Numbered from the stretch's first letter, positions 22,124 through 31,497 are shown. The stretch is 64,000 nt of DNA from Rhizobiaceae bacterium (GCA_014238155.1 JABABQ010000062.1:62001-126000); one strand, 5' to 3'. The notes: generated from the sequence alone by a model not told the origin. Translations and numbers: made by a program.

Positions 22124-22191
22124 TGGTTGGTGAAATTGGCTGGTTCGTAAAACTGGCTGGTTGGTAAAACTGGCCGGTTGGTAAAATTGTC
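22124..22191. repeat. Four tandem copies of a 17-base repeat
   Basis: Four head-to-tail copies, consensus TGGTTGGTAAAACTGGC on the plus strand: 22124-22140, 22141-22157, 22158-22174, 22175-22191, with two to four differences between copies. They lie in the leader of the dehalogenase gene, 17 bases before its ATG. The unit is not a multiple of three, which argues that the stretch is not translated. Confidence 0.9.
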
Positions 22192-22418
22192 CGAGACATC
22201 CATCCACAGCTTATTGGCCTATTTGCCTACAAACAAACGTCAGACCTGTCGACCGCAGAAATATTTTCCCTGCGGATAGGATGGCTTGCACCCTATTTCA
22301 TATGGTCAACGGTATTCGAAGAAACACTTAAAAATTGTGAGTCATGAATTTTACTATTTTAAGTTGTTGTCCCTATGCTCATGGCCTTGCGCTCAAGCTT
22401 CCTTGGAAAGGTGAATCC

Positions 22419-22613
22419 GTGAAAAAGTTGTTATTGTTGCTGCCTGCTCTGGCGCTTATGGGTATTTACACTGCAGATCGACACGACGCTTCCGCAGTCT
22501 ACCTTCATGAGTTGGATCAAAATGTGATTGTCGAACATGGAGGTGGTTGTCGAAAAAGTTCACCTGCCGGGCAATGCTGCCATGCCGGATTGCAGCCTTA
22601 TCATTGCCACTGA
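22419..22613 (+). CDS. Small exported Cys/His-rich protein (YHYH-like motif)
   Basis: A 64-residue product starting at GTG 22419, with a GGAAAGG site seven bases before it. It has a signal peptide (VKKLLLLLPALALMGIYTA, cleavage probably after ASA) and a mature part of about 38 residues ending in CCHAGLQPYHCH, with five clustered Cys/His positions. Small secreted proteins ending in a C-H-x-n-Y-H-C-H motif occur in many proteobacteria and have no established function; metal binding is an inference. An ATG at 22344 in the same frame is a longer, less likely start. Confidence 0.6.
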   Translation: MKKLLLLLPALALMGIYTADRHDASAVYLHELDQNVIVEHGGGCRKSSPAGQCCHAGLQPYHCH

Positions 22614-22656
22614 ACAAATCATTGATTGGCCGCATAGGGACTTGTCCCAACTGTGG

Positions 22657-23400
22657 TCAACTGGTGCACCTTGCATAGCTGATGGTTTCAAAGCGCAAAT
22701 GCAGGCCGTCAACCATCAGCAATTTGCCGACCAGCCCCTCGCCTGCTCCGGTAATCTCTTTGATGGCTTCCAAAGCCTGCAAGGTTCCCATCAATCCGGT
22801 AACTGCCCCCATAACACCGGCCTCAGCACAACTCGGAAGCAGGCCTTCCTGCGGTTGGTTGGGGAACAGATCCCGATATCCCGGATTAGGGTCAATCCAG
22901 GGTTTTAGGGTGGTTATCGACCCGTCGAAACGACTGACGGCCGCGCTGATCAACGGAATTTTAGCTGCCGCGCAAGCGTCGGCCATCAGGTACCGGGTTT
23001 CAAAATTATCGCTGCCGTCCAGCGCCAGAGTATGTCCGCGGATAAGCTCGCCCGCATTTTCGATATCCAATCGGACAGGCTTTGTGACTACATTCACATG
23101 CGGGTTTATGCTCGTTAGAGTTGCGGCTGCGCTGTCGACTTTGGCTTGACCAACGCTTTCAGTGTTGTGAATGATCTGACGCTGCAGGTTCGACAGGCTG
23201 ACATGATCATCATCAACAATGGTCAGCTGACCAATTCCGGCGGCGGCCAAATATTGCAATGCCGGGGCACCAAGGCCCCCGGCACCGATGACAATCACCC
23301 GGGCAGACTTCAATTTCTGTTGCCCCGGGCCGCCAATTTCCCGCAACACAAAGTGGCGGGCATAGCGTTCGGTCTCTTGTGGTGAAAATGGGTTCGACAT
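22657..23400 (-). CDS. HesA/MoeB/ThiF family adenylyltransferase
   Basis: E1-like enzyme that adenylates the C-terminal glycine of a ubiquitin-fold sulfur carrier such as MoaD or ThiS. At 247 residues it has the ATP loop VIVIGAGGLGAPALQYLA (about residues 34-51), the DDDHVSLSNLQRQ motif, and the catalytic-cysteine region PSCAEAGVMGAVTG (about residue 187). The two CxxC pairs that bind structural zinc in E. coli MoeB are absent (GYRDLF replaces the first; the C-terminus has only ARCTS). No rhodanese domain is fused, but a separate rhodanese gene lies nearby at 27,936. Six bases after recF. Confidence 0.88.
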   Translation of the reverse strand: MSNPFSPQETERYARHFVLREIGGPGQQKLKSARVIVIGAGGLGAPALQYLAAAGIGQLTIVDDDHVSLSNLQRQIIHNTESVGQAKVDSAAATLTSINPHVNVVTKPVRLDIENAGELIRGHTLALDGSDNFETRYLMADACAAAKIPLISAAVSRFDGSITTLKPWIDPNPGYRDLFPNQPQEGLLPSCAEAGVMGAVTGLMGTLQALEAIKEITGAGEGLVGKLLMVDGLHLRFETISYARCTS

Positions 23401-23406
23401 GATGTT

Positions 23407-24597
23407 CTAATCTGCCTCTTCAACCTTGCCGGATGCAACCTGGAAGAATCGAGCACGGGCACCAAGGCTGCTGAACATCGGCTGGTCTGTGCCCGTCATC
23501 CAGGCTTGACAGCCGATCGTATCGATCAGGTCAAACAATGCGGCGCGTCGATGTTCGTCCAGATGGGCCGCGATTTCATCAAGCAGCAGAATTGGCGTCA
23601 TGCCGGATATGTCGCCCACAAGTTGGGCGTGAGCCAGAACCAACCCGGTCAGCAGGGCCTTCTGCTCTCCAGTTGAACATAACGCAGCTTCCATGTTTTT
23701 GGGACCGTGCCGAACCGACAGATTGCTGCGATGGGGCCCTTCAACGGTGCGGCCAGCGGCCCTGTCACGAATCCGCTGACGGGCGAGATGGGCACGAAAG
23801 TTGTCCTCAAGGTCGGCAGCAGCGCCGTCAACCAACAGATCCTCAAGCGTGCCCTGCAATGATATATCGGCATTGGGAAAGGGCGCATTTGGTCCGGTTG
23901 GCCCTTTGGCGATGATACCGCGCAGCAGGGCGACAAGTTCACCTCGGGCAAAGGCAACGGCAACACCGGCTTCCGCCATCTGGCCCTCAATGGCATCCAG
24001 CCAGGCGGTGTCTGCGTGAGGATCTTCCAGCAATTTGTTGCGACTACGCATGGATTTTTCAAAATAGGTCACACGGCGACCATGTCCGGGATCAATGGCC
24101 AGAACCAATCGGTCAAGAAAACGACGGCGATCTGCTGCGGGGCCGGTAAACAGGCCATCCATGGCTGGCGTCAGCCATAAAATCCGGGCGTGTTCCAACA
24201 ATGCGTCCGACGCCCGCGTCACCGCGCCGTTGATATGGACCTTGCGCTGGGGATCAACCCCTGAATTGCCGTTTTGAAGACCGGTGCCGATCTCAACCGG
24301 TCCTTCCGCCCCCTGCATCGATACATGAACTGCCCAGGTCCCGGCCTGAGGGTCGTTCAGATCTGCCCCGTCCTGCGACAATTGCTGGGATACTTTGTCA
24401 TAGCCAGCACGGCGCAGTCCTCTTCCCGGCGACAGAAACGAAATGGCCTCCAGCAAGTTGGTTTTACCGGCACCGTTCTCACCGGTCAGCACGACATGGT
24501 GCTGATCGAGACTGAGATTGAGATGAGAATAGTTGCGGAAATGGTTGAGTTTGAGCTGCTCAATCCAGATTCGAGAGGCTTGGCCGTTCTGGTTCAC
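23407..24597 (-). CDS. recF: DNA replication and repair protein RecF
   Basis: SMC-like ATPase that loads RecA at gaps. The 396-residue protein has the Walker A GENGAGKTNLLEAISFLSPG (about residues 39-58), the signature TGEQKALLTGLVLAHAQL and Walker B ILLLDEIAAHLDEHRR. The best start is GTG at 24597 (followed by NQNGQASRIWIEQL); no ATG lies close to the conserved N-terminus. It follows dnaN by 25 bases in the classic dnaA-dnaN-recF order. Confidence 0.95.
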   Translation of the reverse strand: MNQNGQASRIWIEQLKLNHFRNYSHLNLSLDQHHVVLTGENGAGKTNLLEAISFLSPGRGLRRAGYDKVSQQLSQDGADLNDPQAGTWAVHVSMQGAEGPVEIGTGLQNGNSGVDPQRKVHINGAVTRASDALLEHARILWLTPAMDGLFTGPAADRRRFLDRLVLAIDPGHGRRVTYFEKSMRSRNKLLEDPHADTAWLDAIEGQMAEAGVAVAFARGELVALLRGIIAKGPTGPNAPFPNADISLQGTLEDLLVDGAAADLEDNFRAHLARQRIRDRAAGRTVEGPHRSNLSVRHGPKNMEAALCSTGEQKALLTGLVLAHAQLVGDISGMTPILLLDEIAAHLDEHRRAALFDLIDTIGCQAWMTGTDQPMFSSLGARARFFQVASGKVEEAD

Positions 24598-24622
24598 CTT
24601 AAATCTGCGCCCGCACCCCGCA

Positions 24623-25738
24623 TCACACGCGCATGGGCATCAGAACATACAACGCGCCAGGTTCACCCTTTTCACGGATCAGCGTGGGAGAACCCGGATC
24701 TGCCAGCATGAAGGTGGTTTCGTCTGCCGACAGTTGATTGGTGATGTCCAGCAGGTAGCGGGAGTTGAAACCGATATCGAGAGGATCGGCCGAATAGCCC
24801 ACGGCAATCTCTTCTTCAGCTGATCCAGAGTCCGGGTTATTGACGGACAGGACCAGTTGACCGTCAGTTAATGACAGTTTTACCGCCCGACCACGGTCGG
24901 AGGAGATGGTCGATACCCGGTCAACAGCGGCTGCAAAAGTTGAGCGATCAAGCAGCAGTTCCTTGTCATTGGCGGCTGGAATCACCCGGTTGTAGTCCGG
25001 GAATGTGCCGTCGATGAGTTTTGAGGTCATCACCACCTGATTGACGGTGAAGCGAATTTTGGTGTCAGACAATTCAATGGTCACCGAGGCATCCGGCTCT
25101 TCCAACAGTTTTTGAATTTCGGCAACGGCCTTTCGAGGCACGATAATGCCCGGCATGCCGTCTGAACCGTCAGGGGCAGTGGTTTGGGCCTGAGCCAGGC
25201 GGTGGCCGTCGGTTGCGACGGCGCGCATCATCATCTCGCCTTCATCTTCCACGGCGTGGAAATAAATGCCGTTCAGATAGTAACGGGTTTCTTCAGTTGA
25301 AATGGCGAATTGTGTGCGGTCAATCAGCGCCTTGAAATCGGTGCAAGCCATGCGGAACGTGTGGCTGAATTCTCCGGCAGTCAGGTCGGGGAAATCGCTT
25401 TCTGGTAACATCTGCAGGCGAAACTGAGAGCGGCCGGAAATCAGTGTCAGGCCGTTGTCATCGCTGACCGACATCATCACTTCGGAGCCATCGGGCAGTT
25501 TGCGCACGATATCATAAAGCATGTGAGCCGAGACGGTGGTGGCACCAGTTTGTTCGATCGAAGCAGGCGTTGTTTCAGTGACTTCAATGTCGAGATCCGT
25601 TGCCTTTAGCGTCAAAGTACCATCATCGGCTTTCAACAGCACATTTGACAGAATTGGAATCGTATTGCGGCGCTCCACCACGCGCTGAACATGGTTGAGA
25701 GATTTCAGGAGATTGGATCTTTCAAGTGTAACCCGCAT
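24623..25738 (-). CDS. dnaN: DNA polymerase III subunit beta (sliding clamp)
   Basis: Ring-shaped processivity clamp, 371 residues in three clamp folds. MRVTLERSNLLKSLNHVQRV at the start, NTIPILSNVLLKADDGTLTL, and the C-terminal YVLMPMRV, which lines the partner-binding pocket, identify it. The ATG at 25738 is the conserved start; the frame is open 14 codons more. A 206-base gap separates it from dnaA, enough for its own promoter. Confidence 0.97.
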   Translation of the reverse strand: MRVTLERSNLLKSLNHVQRVVERRNTIPILSNVLLKADDGTLTLKATDLDIEVTETTPASIEQTGATTVSAHMLYDIVRKLPDGSEVMMSVSDDNGLTLISGRSQFRLQMLPESDFPDLTAGEFSHTFRMACTDFKALIDRTQFAISTEETRYYLNGIYFHAVEDEGEMMMRAVATDGHRLAQAQTTAPDGSDGMPGIIVPRKAVAEIQKLLEEPDASVTIELSDTKIRFTVNQVVMTSKLIDGTFPDYNRVIPAANDKELLLDRSTFAAAVDRVSTISSDRGRAVKLSLTDGQLVLSVNNPDSGSAEEEIAVGYSADPLDIGFNSRYLLDITNQLSADETTFMLADPGSPTLIREKGEPGALYVLMPMRV

Positions 25739-25944
25739 GGCCTCGGTTTCCGCATATGTTTCCCGGTTGGTCGTGGTCAACGCTCCGGTTTAAATAGTGA
25801 TTGAATGGCTTGCGATAGGACACATTTATCACGCGTATTGCAAGCCCGTCGGCTACTCAAAATGGCGGAACCGGCATTGGCTTTCAAGGGGTGGGCAACA
25901 TGGCCCACACATTTTCATGCCCTATCAATCCTGATTGACGCTGG

Positions 25945-27678
25945 CTATTGGCCCATCTCGTGGATCAGCCGTTTGAGCAGTTCGATCTCATGGGCCAGCT
26001 TGTCGTCTTCTTTGAGAAGGCTTTCGATCTTACGAACCGCATGCAGAACTGTTGTGTGATCTCTGCCGCCGAACCGTCGACCTATTTCCGGCAGGGATCT
26101 CGGGGTGAGAACTTTCGACAGATACATGGCGATCTGGCGAGGCCGGACAATTATCCGGGTTCTGCGGTTGGAAAGAAGGTCGTTCTTCGACACGTTATAA
26201 TGTCGTGCAGCGACCTTTTGAATATCTTCGATCCGCACCCGCCTCTGTTCGCCTGACTGCACCAGATGGCCGAGCATTTTTTCAATTGCCTCGATATCGA
26301 CCGGACCGTCGGAGAAACGGTGCTGAATCAGCAACTGATTGAACGCGCCTTCCAGATCACGGCCGGATGAAGAAACTTTGCCGGCGACGAATTTCAAGAT
26401 ATCTGCAGGAATGTCGAGATTGGGGTCTTCCTGCTGGGCATATTTGTAGCGCAAATCAAGCATCGCCTGACGCATCTCCAGATCAGGAGATTTGACCTCC
26501 AGTGCAACACCGCCCTGAAGCCGTGAGCGGACGCGAGCGTCCAGAGATTCAAGCTGCGACGGCGGTCTGTCTGCCGCCACAACAACTTGCTTGGCGCTGT
26601 CTATGAGGGCGTTTAGCAGGTGGCAAAATTCCTGCTGAATGGACTTGCCTTGCAAAAACTGCATGTCATCGATCAAAAGCAGATCGATATCGCGCAGGGA
26701 TTCCTTGAACGACAAGGCATTGGAATCGCGAATCGCAGACGCAAATCGCCACATGAAATATTCAGCTGTCAGATAAAGTATTTTGGTGCCACTGTTGCGG
26801 GCGCTTGCGGCCCAGGCAATGGCCTGAAGCAGATGGGTTTTGCCAAGACCGACATTGGCGTGAATGAACAGCGGATTGAACCGGGCTGCGGCGCCATCGG
26901 CCTCGGCAACCGAGCGAGCTGCGGCACAGGCCATACGATTTGATTTGCCCTCAATCAGCGTCGAAAATGTAAAACTGGAATCTAGTGGAGATCCGGCAAA
27001 TCCGACAGCGGTGTCGCGAGAGGTTGCTGCGCGACCCGCAGCGCCCCCAGCGATTGCACCCGCTGGATAGCCGACCCGGTGTGGTGCGGTGTTGCCCATC
27101 AGACCGACGGAATTGGCTGACAGTGGTGATCTTAAATCTGCTGCCTGACCATCTGTACCGACGCCAGATCCAGACCTTCCATTGATGTTGGCCGATGTAG
27201 CAGCTTCACCATTTTCCATATTGGCTGAGCGGACAGCGCTGCGCACGACGATATCAACCCGCAATATTTCGGGAACCTGCTTTTGCCACAATTCCAGAAG
27301 CAAGTCGCTGTAATGAGTGCGAATCCAGCTTTTCAGAAAAGTTGTTGGAACAGATACAGTCAGCTGACTTTTGGAGACGGTTTCGAGGCGGCAGCGTCCG
27401 AACCAGCTGGCAAAAGCTTCTGGTCCCAGACGGGCTTTCAGTTGGGCCAGAACACGCTCCCACTTTTGGGCTTCACGCGCAGCAATTGTCGGGCCAACCT
27501 GATTGGGAGTTATGGTGCGGGTGGGTGCTGATGCCTTCGTGGTCTGTTGAATCGGCGTCTTTGCGCCTGAACTTAGGCCCGAAACGGCAATGGTATCGCC
27601 GTCGATTGCTGCTGACGGTTTTTCAGACTTGCGACCGCGTCGGCTGGCGGATTCTCGTTTGGTGTTGGGTATTGGCAT
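25945..27678 (-). CDS. dnaA: Chromosomal replication initiator DnaA
   Basis: AAA+ ATPase that opens the origin. Domain I ([20 protein letters not shown], about residues 75-95), a long Gly/Ala/Ser-rich linker of about 120 residues, then the AAA+ module with Walker [16 protein letters not shown], Walker [14 protein letters not shown] and sensor [18 protein letters not shown], and a C-terminal box-binding helix [16 protein letters not shown]. At about 577 residues it is longer than E. coli DnaA (467), owing to an N-terminal basic extension and the linker. Start uncertain between ATG 27693 and ATG 27678; neither has a clear ribosome site. Confidence 0.95.
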   Translation of the reverse strand: MPIPNTKRESASRRGRKSEKPSAAIDGDTIAVSGLSSGAKTPIQQTTKASAPTRTITPNQVGPTIAAREAQKWERVLAQLKARLGPEAFASWFGRCRLETVSKSQLTVSVPTTFLKSWIRTHYSDLLLELWQKQVPEILRVDIVVRSAVRSANMENGEAATSANINGRSGSGVGTDGQAADLRSPLSANSVGLMGNTAPHRVGYPAGAIAGGAAGRAATSRDTAVGFAGSPLDSSFTFSTLIEGKSNRMACAAARSVAEADGAAARFNPLFIHANVGLGKTHLLQAIAWAASARNSGTKILYLTAEYFMWRFASAIRDSNALSFKESLRDIDLLLIDDMQFLQGKSIQQEFCHLLNALIDSAKQVVVAADRPPSQLESLDARVRSRLQGGVALEVKSPDLEMRQAMLDLRYKYAQQEDPNLDIPADILKFVAGKVSSSGRDLEGAFNQLLIQHRFSDGPVDIEAIEKMLGHLVQSGEQRRVRIEDIQKVAARHYNVSKNDLLSNRRTRIIVRPRQIAMYLSKVLTPRSLPEIGRRFGGRDHTTVLHAVRKIESLLKEDDKLAHEIELLKRLIHEMGQ

Positions 27679-27935
27679 GATAAATCCATACATTCATATT
27701 CTGCGTTGCGTGCGGCTGTGCCGACGCGCGGGTCCTTTGCAGGTGGCTGACCTTGATCGGCCAGGAAATGAATGCTGGATTATTCGTGTGCAGGATTGCG
27801 CCTTCTGTTTGCCATCATCTGTGGTGCGTGTAGATTCCCCAAATTGGTCATTCTGTATGCCTCCTTGCTGGCCTTTGGCCTATTTTATCCAACACGCTCC
27901 GAATCATGCGCACTGGTTTGTTTGTTGAATGCGAC

Positions 27936-28367
27936 CTAGCGTTGCTGCCAGGGCAATCCCTCCATTTTCCAACCGTTTCTTTTTCCCCGATGACCCTGAT
28001 CGTCCAGATCACCTTCGAAACCGCCGATAATATTGTAGCTATTTGCATAACCGATAGCCGACAAAGCCTTCGCTGCTGCCAGGCTGCGGACACCGGAACG
28101 GCACAAGAAACAAAGTTTTGCTTCCTTGTCGGCTCCAGCGCTCGCCAGTTGTTCATGTAAACGACCGGCAAATTCTCCATCGACTGCCATGTCGGGGAAT
28201 ACCTGCCACTGTTGAAGAATCATGCCTTGCATCCCGGTATCAAGAAGCGGGAGACCGACATACGCCCATTCAGCGGCGGTGCGGACGTCGACGACAAAGG
28301 CGGTATTGTCACTGCCCAAAAGGTCCCAACATTCTTTGACCGTCAGGTCTCCAGCATAACTCATCAT
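27936..28367 (-). CDS. Rhodanese-like domain protein
   Basis: A single-domain rhodanese of 143 residues. The active-site loop reads LCFLCRSGVRSLAAA with the sulfur-carrying cysteine near residue 98; VDVRTAAEWAYVGLP is the N-terminal CH2A-type motif. Such proteins move sulfane sulfur from thiosulfate or persulfides. ATG 28367 is preceded by GGGGAA at suitable spacing; an adjacent ATG at 28364 is possible. It lies between the candidate origin region and dnaA, on the dnaA strand. Confidence 0.88.
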   Translation of the reverse strand: MMSYAGDLTVKECWDLLGSDNTAFVVDVRTAAEWAYVGLPLLDTGMQGMILQQWQVFPDMAVDGEFAGRLHEQLASAGADKEAKLCFLCRSGVRSLAAAKALSAIGYANSYNIIGGFEGDLDDQGHRGKRNGWKMEGLPWQQR

Positions 28368-28385
28368 ACAAATTCCCCGCGGCAA

Positions 28386-29062
28386 TACTCAAAACTCAAT
28401 GCAGCCCAACCGCTTAACCCAAAAATTTCAGTTCCCAGCTGTTCCCAAACAGGCAACGTTGCTGGCAATGGACTTCGTCATCCATTTGAAGTTTTCAGCA
28501 ATTACCAAATATTGCTGCATCATTTTTGAGTCGAATTCCAATAGAGTTAAATATTAAGTTGATCTATGAAGAGGGTTCAAATAATCAACCAACTTAAATT
28601 TTACGATAAACTGCAAACTTCAAACTCACTAACCAAAGTCAGCATATACACGGGGTTTGGGGTGTTCAAGATGAGTCAGCCGCGATTCCTGATTGCTCGG
28701 GCTGAGTAAAATTTATTTTGCTGTGTATCTTAAATGTCAGGCTTGAAAAATGCTTATGAATCAAGATGACTCAGATTCGCCTCTGCGACATTTTCGCAAA
28801 TCATGCATTAAAATTTTTTTCTTGCCATTTACCCTCTTGACTCGAATTTTGCTGTGATGTTGCCAAGGTCCTCACAGGGGTGAATCCTCAACCTTTGACA
28901 AACTATTGATTTTTATGGGTTTATTTTCCCACAAAGCGGAGGTGCACATTTCCCTCGAATCTGGCAAAATTACCCCGATTGACACCTGCACAGACCTCTG
29001 CAGCCTGAATCCGCTGTTCACAAAAACCTTGAAGGCGCAGAAAATGGAACTGAAAACCGGGC
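28386..29062. other. Non-coding AT-rich region with GANTC cluster: candidate origin or dnaA control region
   Basis: About 680 bases without a credible gene between the rhodanese gene and the rpsT terminator. GANTC, the CcrM methylation site of alphaproteobacteria, occurs at 28528, 28673, 28684, 28758, 28768, 28774, 28839, 28882, 28957 and 29007: ten sites in 484 bases, against about two expected by chance. The stretch is visibly AT-rich (for example 28,541-28,620 and 28,801-28,830). No exact TTATCCACA DnaA box was found by eye. Location next to rpsT and dnaA suits either a replication origin or a methylation-controlled promoter region for dnaA. Confidence 0.5.
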
Positions 29063-29096
29063 AAAAGAAAAGCCCGCATCCTTGGAATGCGGGCTT
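29063..29096 (-). terminator. Rho-independent terminator after rpsT
   Basis: Perfect 10-base stem on the minus strand, AAGCCCGCAT (29096-29087) with ATGCGGGCTT (29079-29070), seven-base loop, then TTTTCTTTTG (29070-29061 region). It lies 66 bases past the rpsT stop codon. Confidence 0.88.
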
Positions 29097-29161
29097 GAAA
29101 TATTGTCGACGCCTGATCTGGCCCTCACGGGGCCGCAGACAGACTAGATTTCAACTATAGA

Positions 29162-29428
29162 CTACGCACCGAGTGCTTTTACTCGAGCTGAAAGGCGCGA
29201 GATCTTACGCGAAGCTGTATTTTTGTGAATAATACCTTTGGAGGCAGACTTCATCACAACTGGCTGCACCAGTTTTAACTGTGACTGAGCTGCATCTTTG
29301 TCACCTGCTTCGATGGCTTCTTCCATCAAGCGCAGCTGGCCGCGCATATGGGTGCGGCGTGACTTGTTGACCGCAGTTTTGCGGGCGATCTTGCGTGTGG
29401 CTTTCTTTGCCGAAGTCGTATTGGCCAT
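29162..29428 (-). CDS. rpsT: 30S ribosomal protein S20
   Basis: Small-subunit protein binding the 5' domain and helix 44 of 16S rRNA. The 88 residues begin [20 protein letters not shown] and show the usual Lys/Arg/Ala-rich helical bundle ([20 protein letters not shown]). ATG 29428 is the conserved start. It has its own promoter and terminator, and the mutM-ech-rpsT-dnaA order is a Rhizobiales hallmark. Confidence 0.97.
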   Translation of the reverse strand: MANTTSAKKATRKIARKTAVNKSRRTHMRGQLRLMEEAIEAGDKDAAQSQLKLVQPVVMKSASKGIIHKNTASRKISRLSARVKALGA

Positions 29429-29525
29429 GAAAAGCCCTTTCCGTTTCGAATATGATGTGCATGTCTGTTTGCAGGGTGGGCGCAAACGAAAGCGTTGGCG
29501 TTCCTGAGAAGCCAAATTTTGCGGT

Positions 29526-29554
29526 GGTATAGAGCCGCAAAATTAAAGCGTCAA
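29526..29554 (-). promoter_or_regulatory. Candidate sigma-70 promoter of rpsT
   Basis: On the minus strand TTGACG (29554-29549), 17-base spacer, TATACC (29531-29526), about 100 bases before the rpsT start. It lies just downstream of the enoyl-CoA hydratase stop codon. Confidence 0.55.
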
Positions 29555-29561
29555 CCTTTAC

Positions 29562-30335
29562 TTATCGGTTTCTGAACTGTGGCTGGCGCTTTTCGATAAA
29601 CGCAGCCATGCCTTCGTCTTGATCATCGGTGGCAAACAGGGAATGGAACAGGCGTCGTTCGAACAAAACTCCCTCCGCCATTGTCGATTCATAGGCCCGG
29701 TTCACACTGGCTTTGGTCATCGCCACGGAGGGGTGTGAGAATTCGGCAATCTTGGCTGCAACCTGCAAGGCGGTCTCGATGAGATCATTGGCTGGCACGA
29801 CGCGTGACACCAGTCCGCTTCGCTCAGCTTCTTCAGCATCCATCATTCGACCGGTCAGACACATATCCATGCTTTTGGACTTGCCGACAAAACGGGTCAG
29901 CCGCTGAGAACCGCCCATACCCGGCATGACACCAAGGGTAATTTCTGGCTGACCGAACTTGGCAGTCTCGGCCGCGATGATAAAGTCGCACATCATGGCC
30001 AGTTCACAGCCACCACCAAGTGCATATCCGGCAACCGCGGCAATCACCGGTTTGCGCAGTTTCGTTAATCCATCCCAATGGGCAAAGAAATCCTGCTCAA
30101 ACGCGTCGACATAGGAAAGTGGTTGCATCTGTTTGATGTCTGCTCCAGCAGCGAATGCCTTTTCAGATCCGGTCAATACGATGCAACCGATCTTGGAATT
30201 GCTGTCGAATTCCTGTGCTGCCTCGACCACTTCATTCATCAGTGTTGTGTTCAGGGCATTGAGCGCCTTTGGCCGATGCAGCGTGATAATGCCGACCTTG
30301 CCATTGGTTTCGACTTTGATGGTTTCATATGCCAT
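29562..30335 (-). CDS. Enoyl-CoA hydratase
   Basis: Crotonase-fold enzyme of 257 residues that hydrates trans-2-enoyl-CoA in fatty-acid oxidation. Oxyanion-hole segments [15 protein letters not shown] (about residues 58-72) and [17 protein letters not shown] (about 105-121) are present, and the two catalytic glutamates sit in GCELA and [14 protein letters not shown]. High likeness to the short-chain FadB1/EchA type. It follows the small gene after mutM by 20 bases. Confidence 0.93.
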   Translation of the reverse strand: MAYETIKVETNGKVGIITLHRPKALNALNTTLMNEVVEAAQEFDSNSKIGCIVLTGSEKAFAAGADIKQMQPLSYVDAFEQDFFAHWDGLTKLRKPVIAAVAGYALGGGCELAMMCDFIIAAETAKFGQPEITLGVMPGMGGSQRLTRFVGKSKSMDMCLTGRMMDAEEAERSGLVSRVVPANDLIETALQVAAKIAEFSHPSVAMTKASVNRAYESTMAEGVLFERRLFHSLFATDDQDEGMAAFIEKRQPQFRNR

Positions 30336-30355
30336 TTCAGACCCCCGGGTTTGAT

Positions 30356-30607
30356 CTATGTTTCTGCTTCAAGCCAAGCCACTCTACCCATAGCGTCAGA
30401 TTTGGCCTGATCAAGTGTTTGAAATCTCAAATCGCTGAAAAATCCAATGGGAAACCAGCCTTCAGCGGTTTCCGCGTCGCGGCGATATTCTTCAAATCCA
30501 AAGCTGCCGTCATCTGTCTTGAAGAAATCAACACACAAGGCTTCGCCAGTTGCGTTGAGCGAAAGCACCACTGTTCCCAGATCCTTTGAGCGGCGGTACA
30601 TCACCAT
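30356..30607 (-). CDS. Small conserved-looking protein after mutM, unknown function
   Basis: An 83-residue product (ATG 30607, starting [20 protein letters not shown]) in the 5-base shadow of the mutM stop. It is soluble, mildly acidic, with [20 protein letters not shown] and a closing [15 protein letters not shown] helix; no domain is recognised. Tight packing between mutM and the enoyl-CoA hydratase gene on the same strand supports a real gene. The frame also runs upstream into mutM, but that start would overlap mutM by 88 bases. Confidence 0.6.
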   Translation of the reverse strand: MVMYRRSKDLGTVVLSLNATGEALCVDFFKTDDGSFGFEEYRRDAETAEGWFPIGFFSDLRFQTLDQAKSDAMGRVAWLEAET

Positions 30608-30612
30608 GTTCG

Positions 30613-31497
30613 TCAACTCTGGCAACGCGGGCAGTAAAATGTGCTGCGTCCGGATTGCACAATGCGGGCAATGGTTCCGCCACATTGTGGCTTCTGGCAT
30701 GGATTTCCCTGCTGATCATAGACTGCAAAGGAATGTTGGAAATAGCCCAGCGATCCATCCGTTTGGCTGTGGTCTCGCAACGAGGAACCACCGGCCGCAA
30801 TGGCATCCTGAATCACCTGTCTGATATTCTCTACCAGCAAATTCGCCCGGGCTGTTGGTTTGCCGGATTTCAAAACCAGCGTGCGGGCTTTGCGTCTGGG
30901 AGACAGGCCGCTGCGCCAAAGCGCCTCACATACATATATGTTGCCAAGACCGGCAATAATGCGTTGATCCAACAGTGCTGCCTTCAGGGGCGCATTTTTG
31001 CCGGCAAAACCGCTGGCAAGATAATTGGCATCCAGTGCATTGCCCACCGGTTCGGTCCCCAGGTCGCGAATCATCGGGTGCTGGTTAAGCTGGTTACGCG
31101 ACGTCATCAACATGAAGCCAAAACGACGGGGGTCATTATAAATCACCTGCGCTGAGCTGCCATCCGGCAGAGCAAGGTCAAACACCACATGGTCGTGCGC
31201 TTCAATCTTGGTGCGGGCATGATGAAAATTGCCCGGCGTGGAGCCGTCGACGGTCCGAAACGAGCCGGACATGCCCAGATGCATGATGATGACGTGATCC
31301 TGCTCCAGGTCGACCAGCAAATATTTGGCACGCCGCCCCACAGAGACGACTTTTTGTCCTTCGATGATTTCTGCAAAATTTTCGGGGAAGGGAAATCGCA
31401 AATTGGGTCGATTCAAAACCAGCTTTTGAATCGTTGCATTCTCCATGACTGGTGCAAGGCCGCGACGCACGGTTTCGACTTCCGGCAGTTCGGGCAT
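30613..31497 (-). CDS. mutM: Formamidopyrimidine-DNA glycosylase
   Basis: Base-excision enzyme for 8-oxoguanine with AP-lyase activity. The 294-residue protein has the catalytic N-terminal proline and glutamate in [14 protein letters not shown], the HLGMSGSFR stretch, the helix-two-turn-helix [14 protein letters not shown], and a C-terminal zinc finger with two cysteine pairs (CQKPQC and FYCPRC). Its ATG overlaps the stop of the dehydrogenase gene by one base (TGATG). Confidence 0.96.
   Translation of the reverse strand: MPELPEVETVRRGLAPVMENATIQKLVLNRPNLRFPFPENFAEIIEGQKVVSVGRRAKYLLVDLEQDHVIIMHLGMSGSFRTVDGSTPGNFHHARTKIEAHDHVVFDLALPDGSSAQVIYNDPRRFGFMLMTSRNQLNQHPMIRDLGTEPVGNALDANYLASGFAGKNAPLKAALLDQRIIAGLGNIYVCEALWRSGLSPRRKARTLVLKSGKPTARANLLVENIRQVIQDAIAAGGSSLRDHSQTDGSLGYFQHSFAVYDQQGNPCQKPQCGGTIARIVQSGRSTFYCPRCQS

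Noticed and set aside
22124-22191. CRISPR-like array
   Set aside because: Units are 17 bases and directly abut without spacers; no cas genes nearby.
27694-27935. Origin between dnaA and the rhodanese gene
   Set aside because: Only a single near-match to a DnaA box (TTATCCAAC near 27,885) and two GANTC sites; the region beyond the rhodanese gene is a far better candidate.
28906-29160. 84-codon plus-strand frame near rpsT
   Set aside because: It runs through the rpsT terminator hairpin, has no ribosome site and no family likeness.
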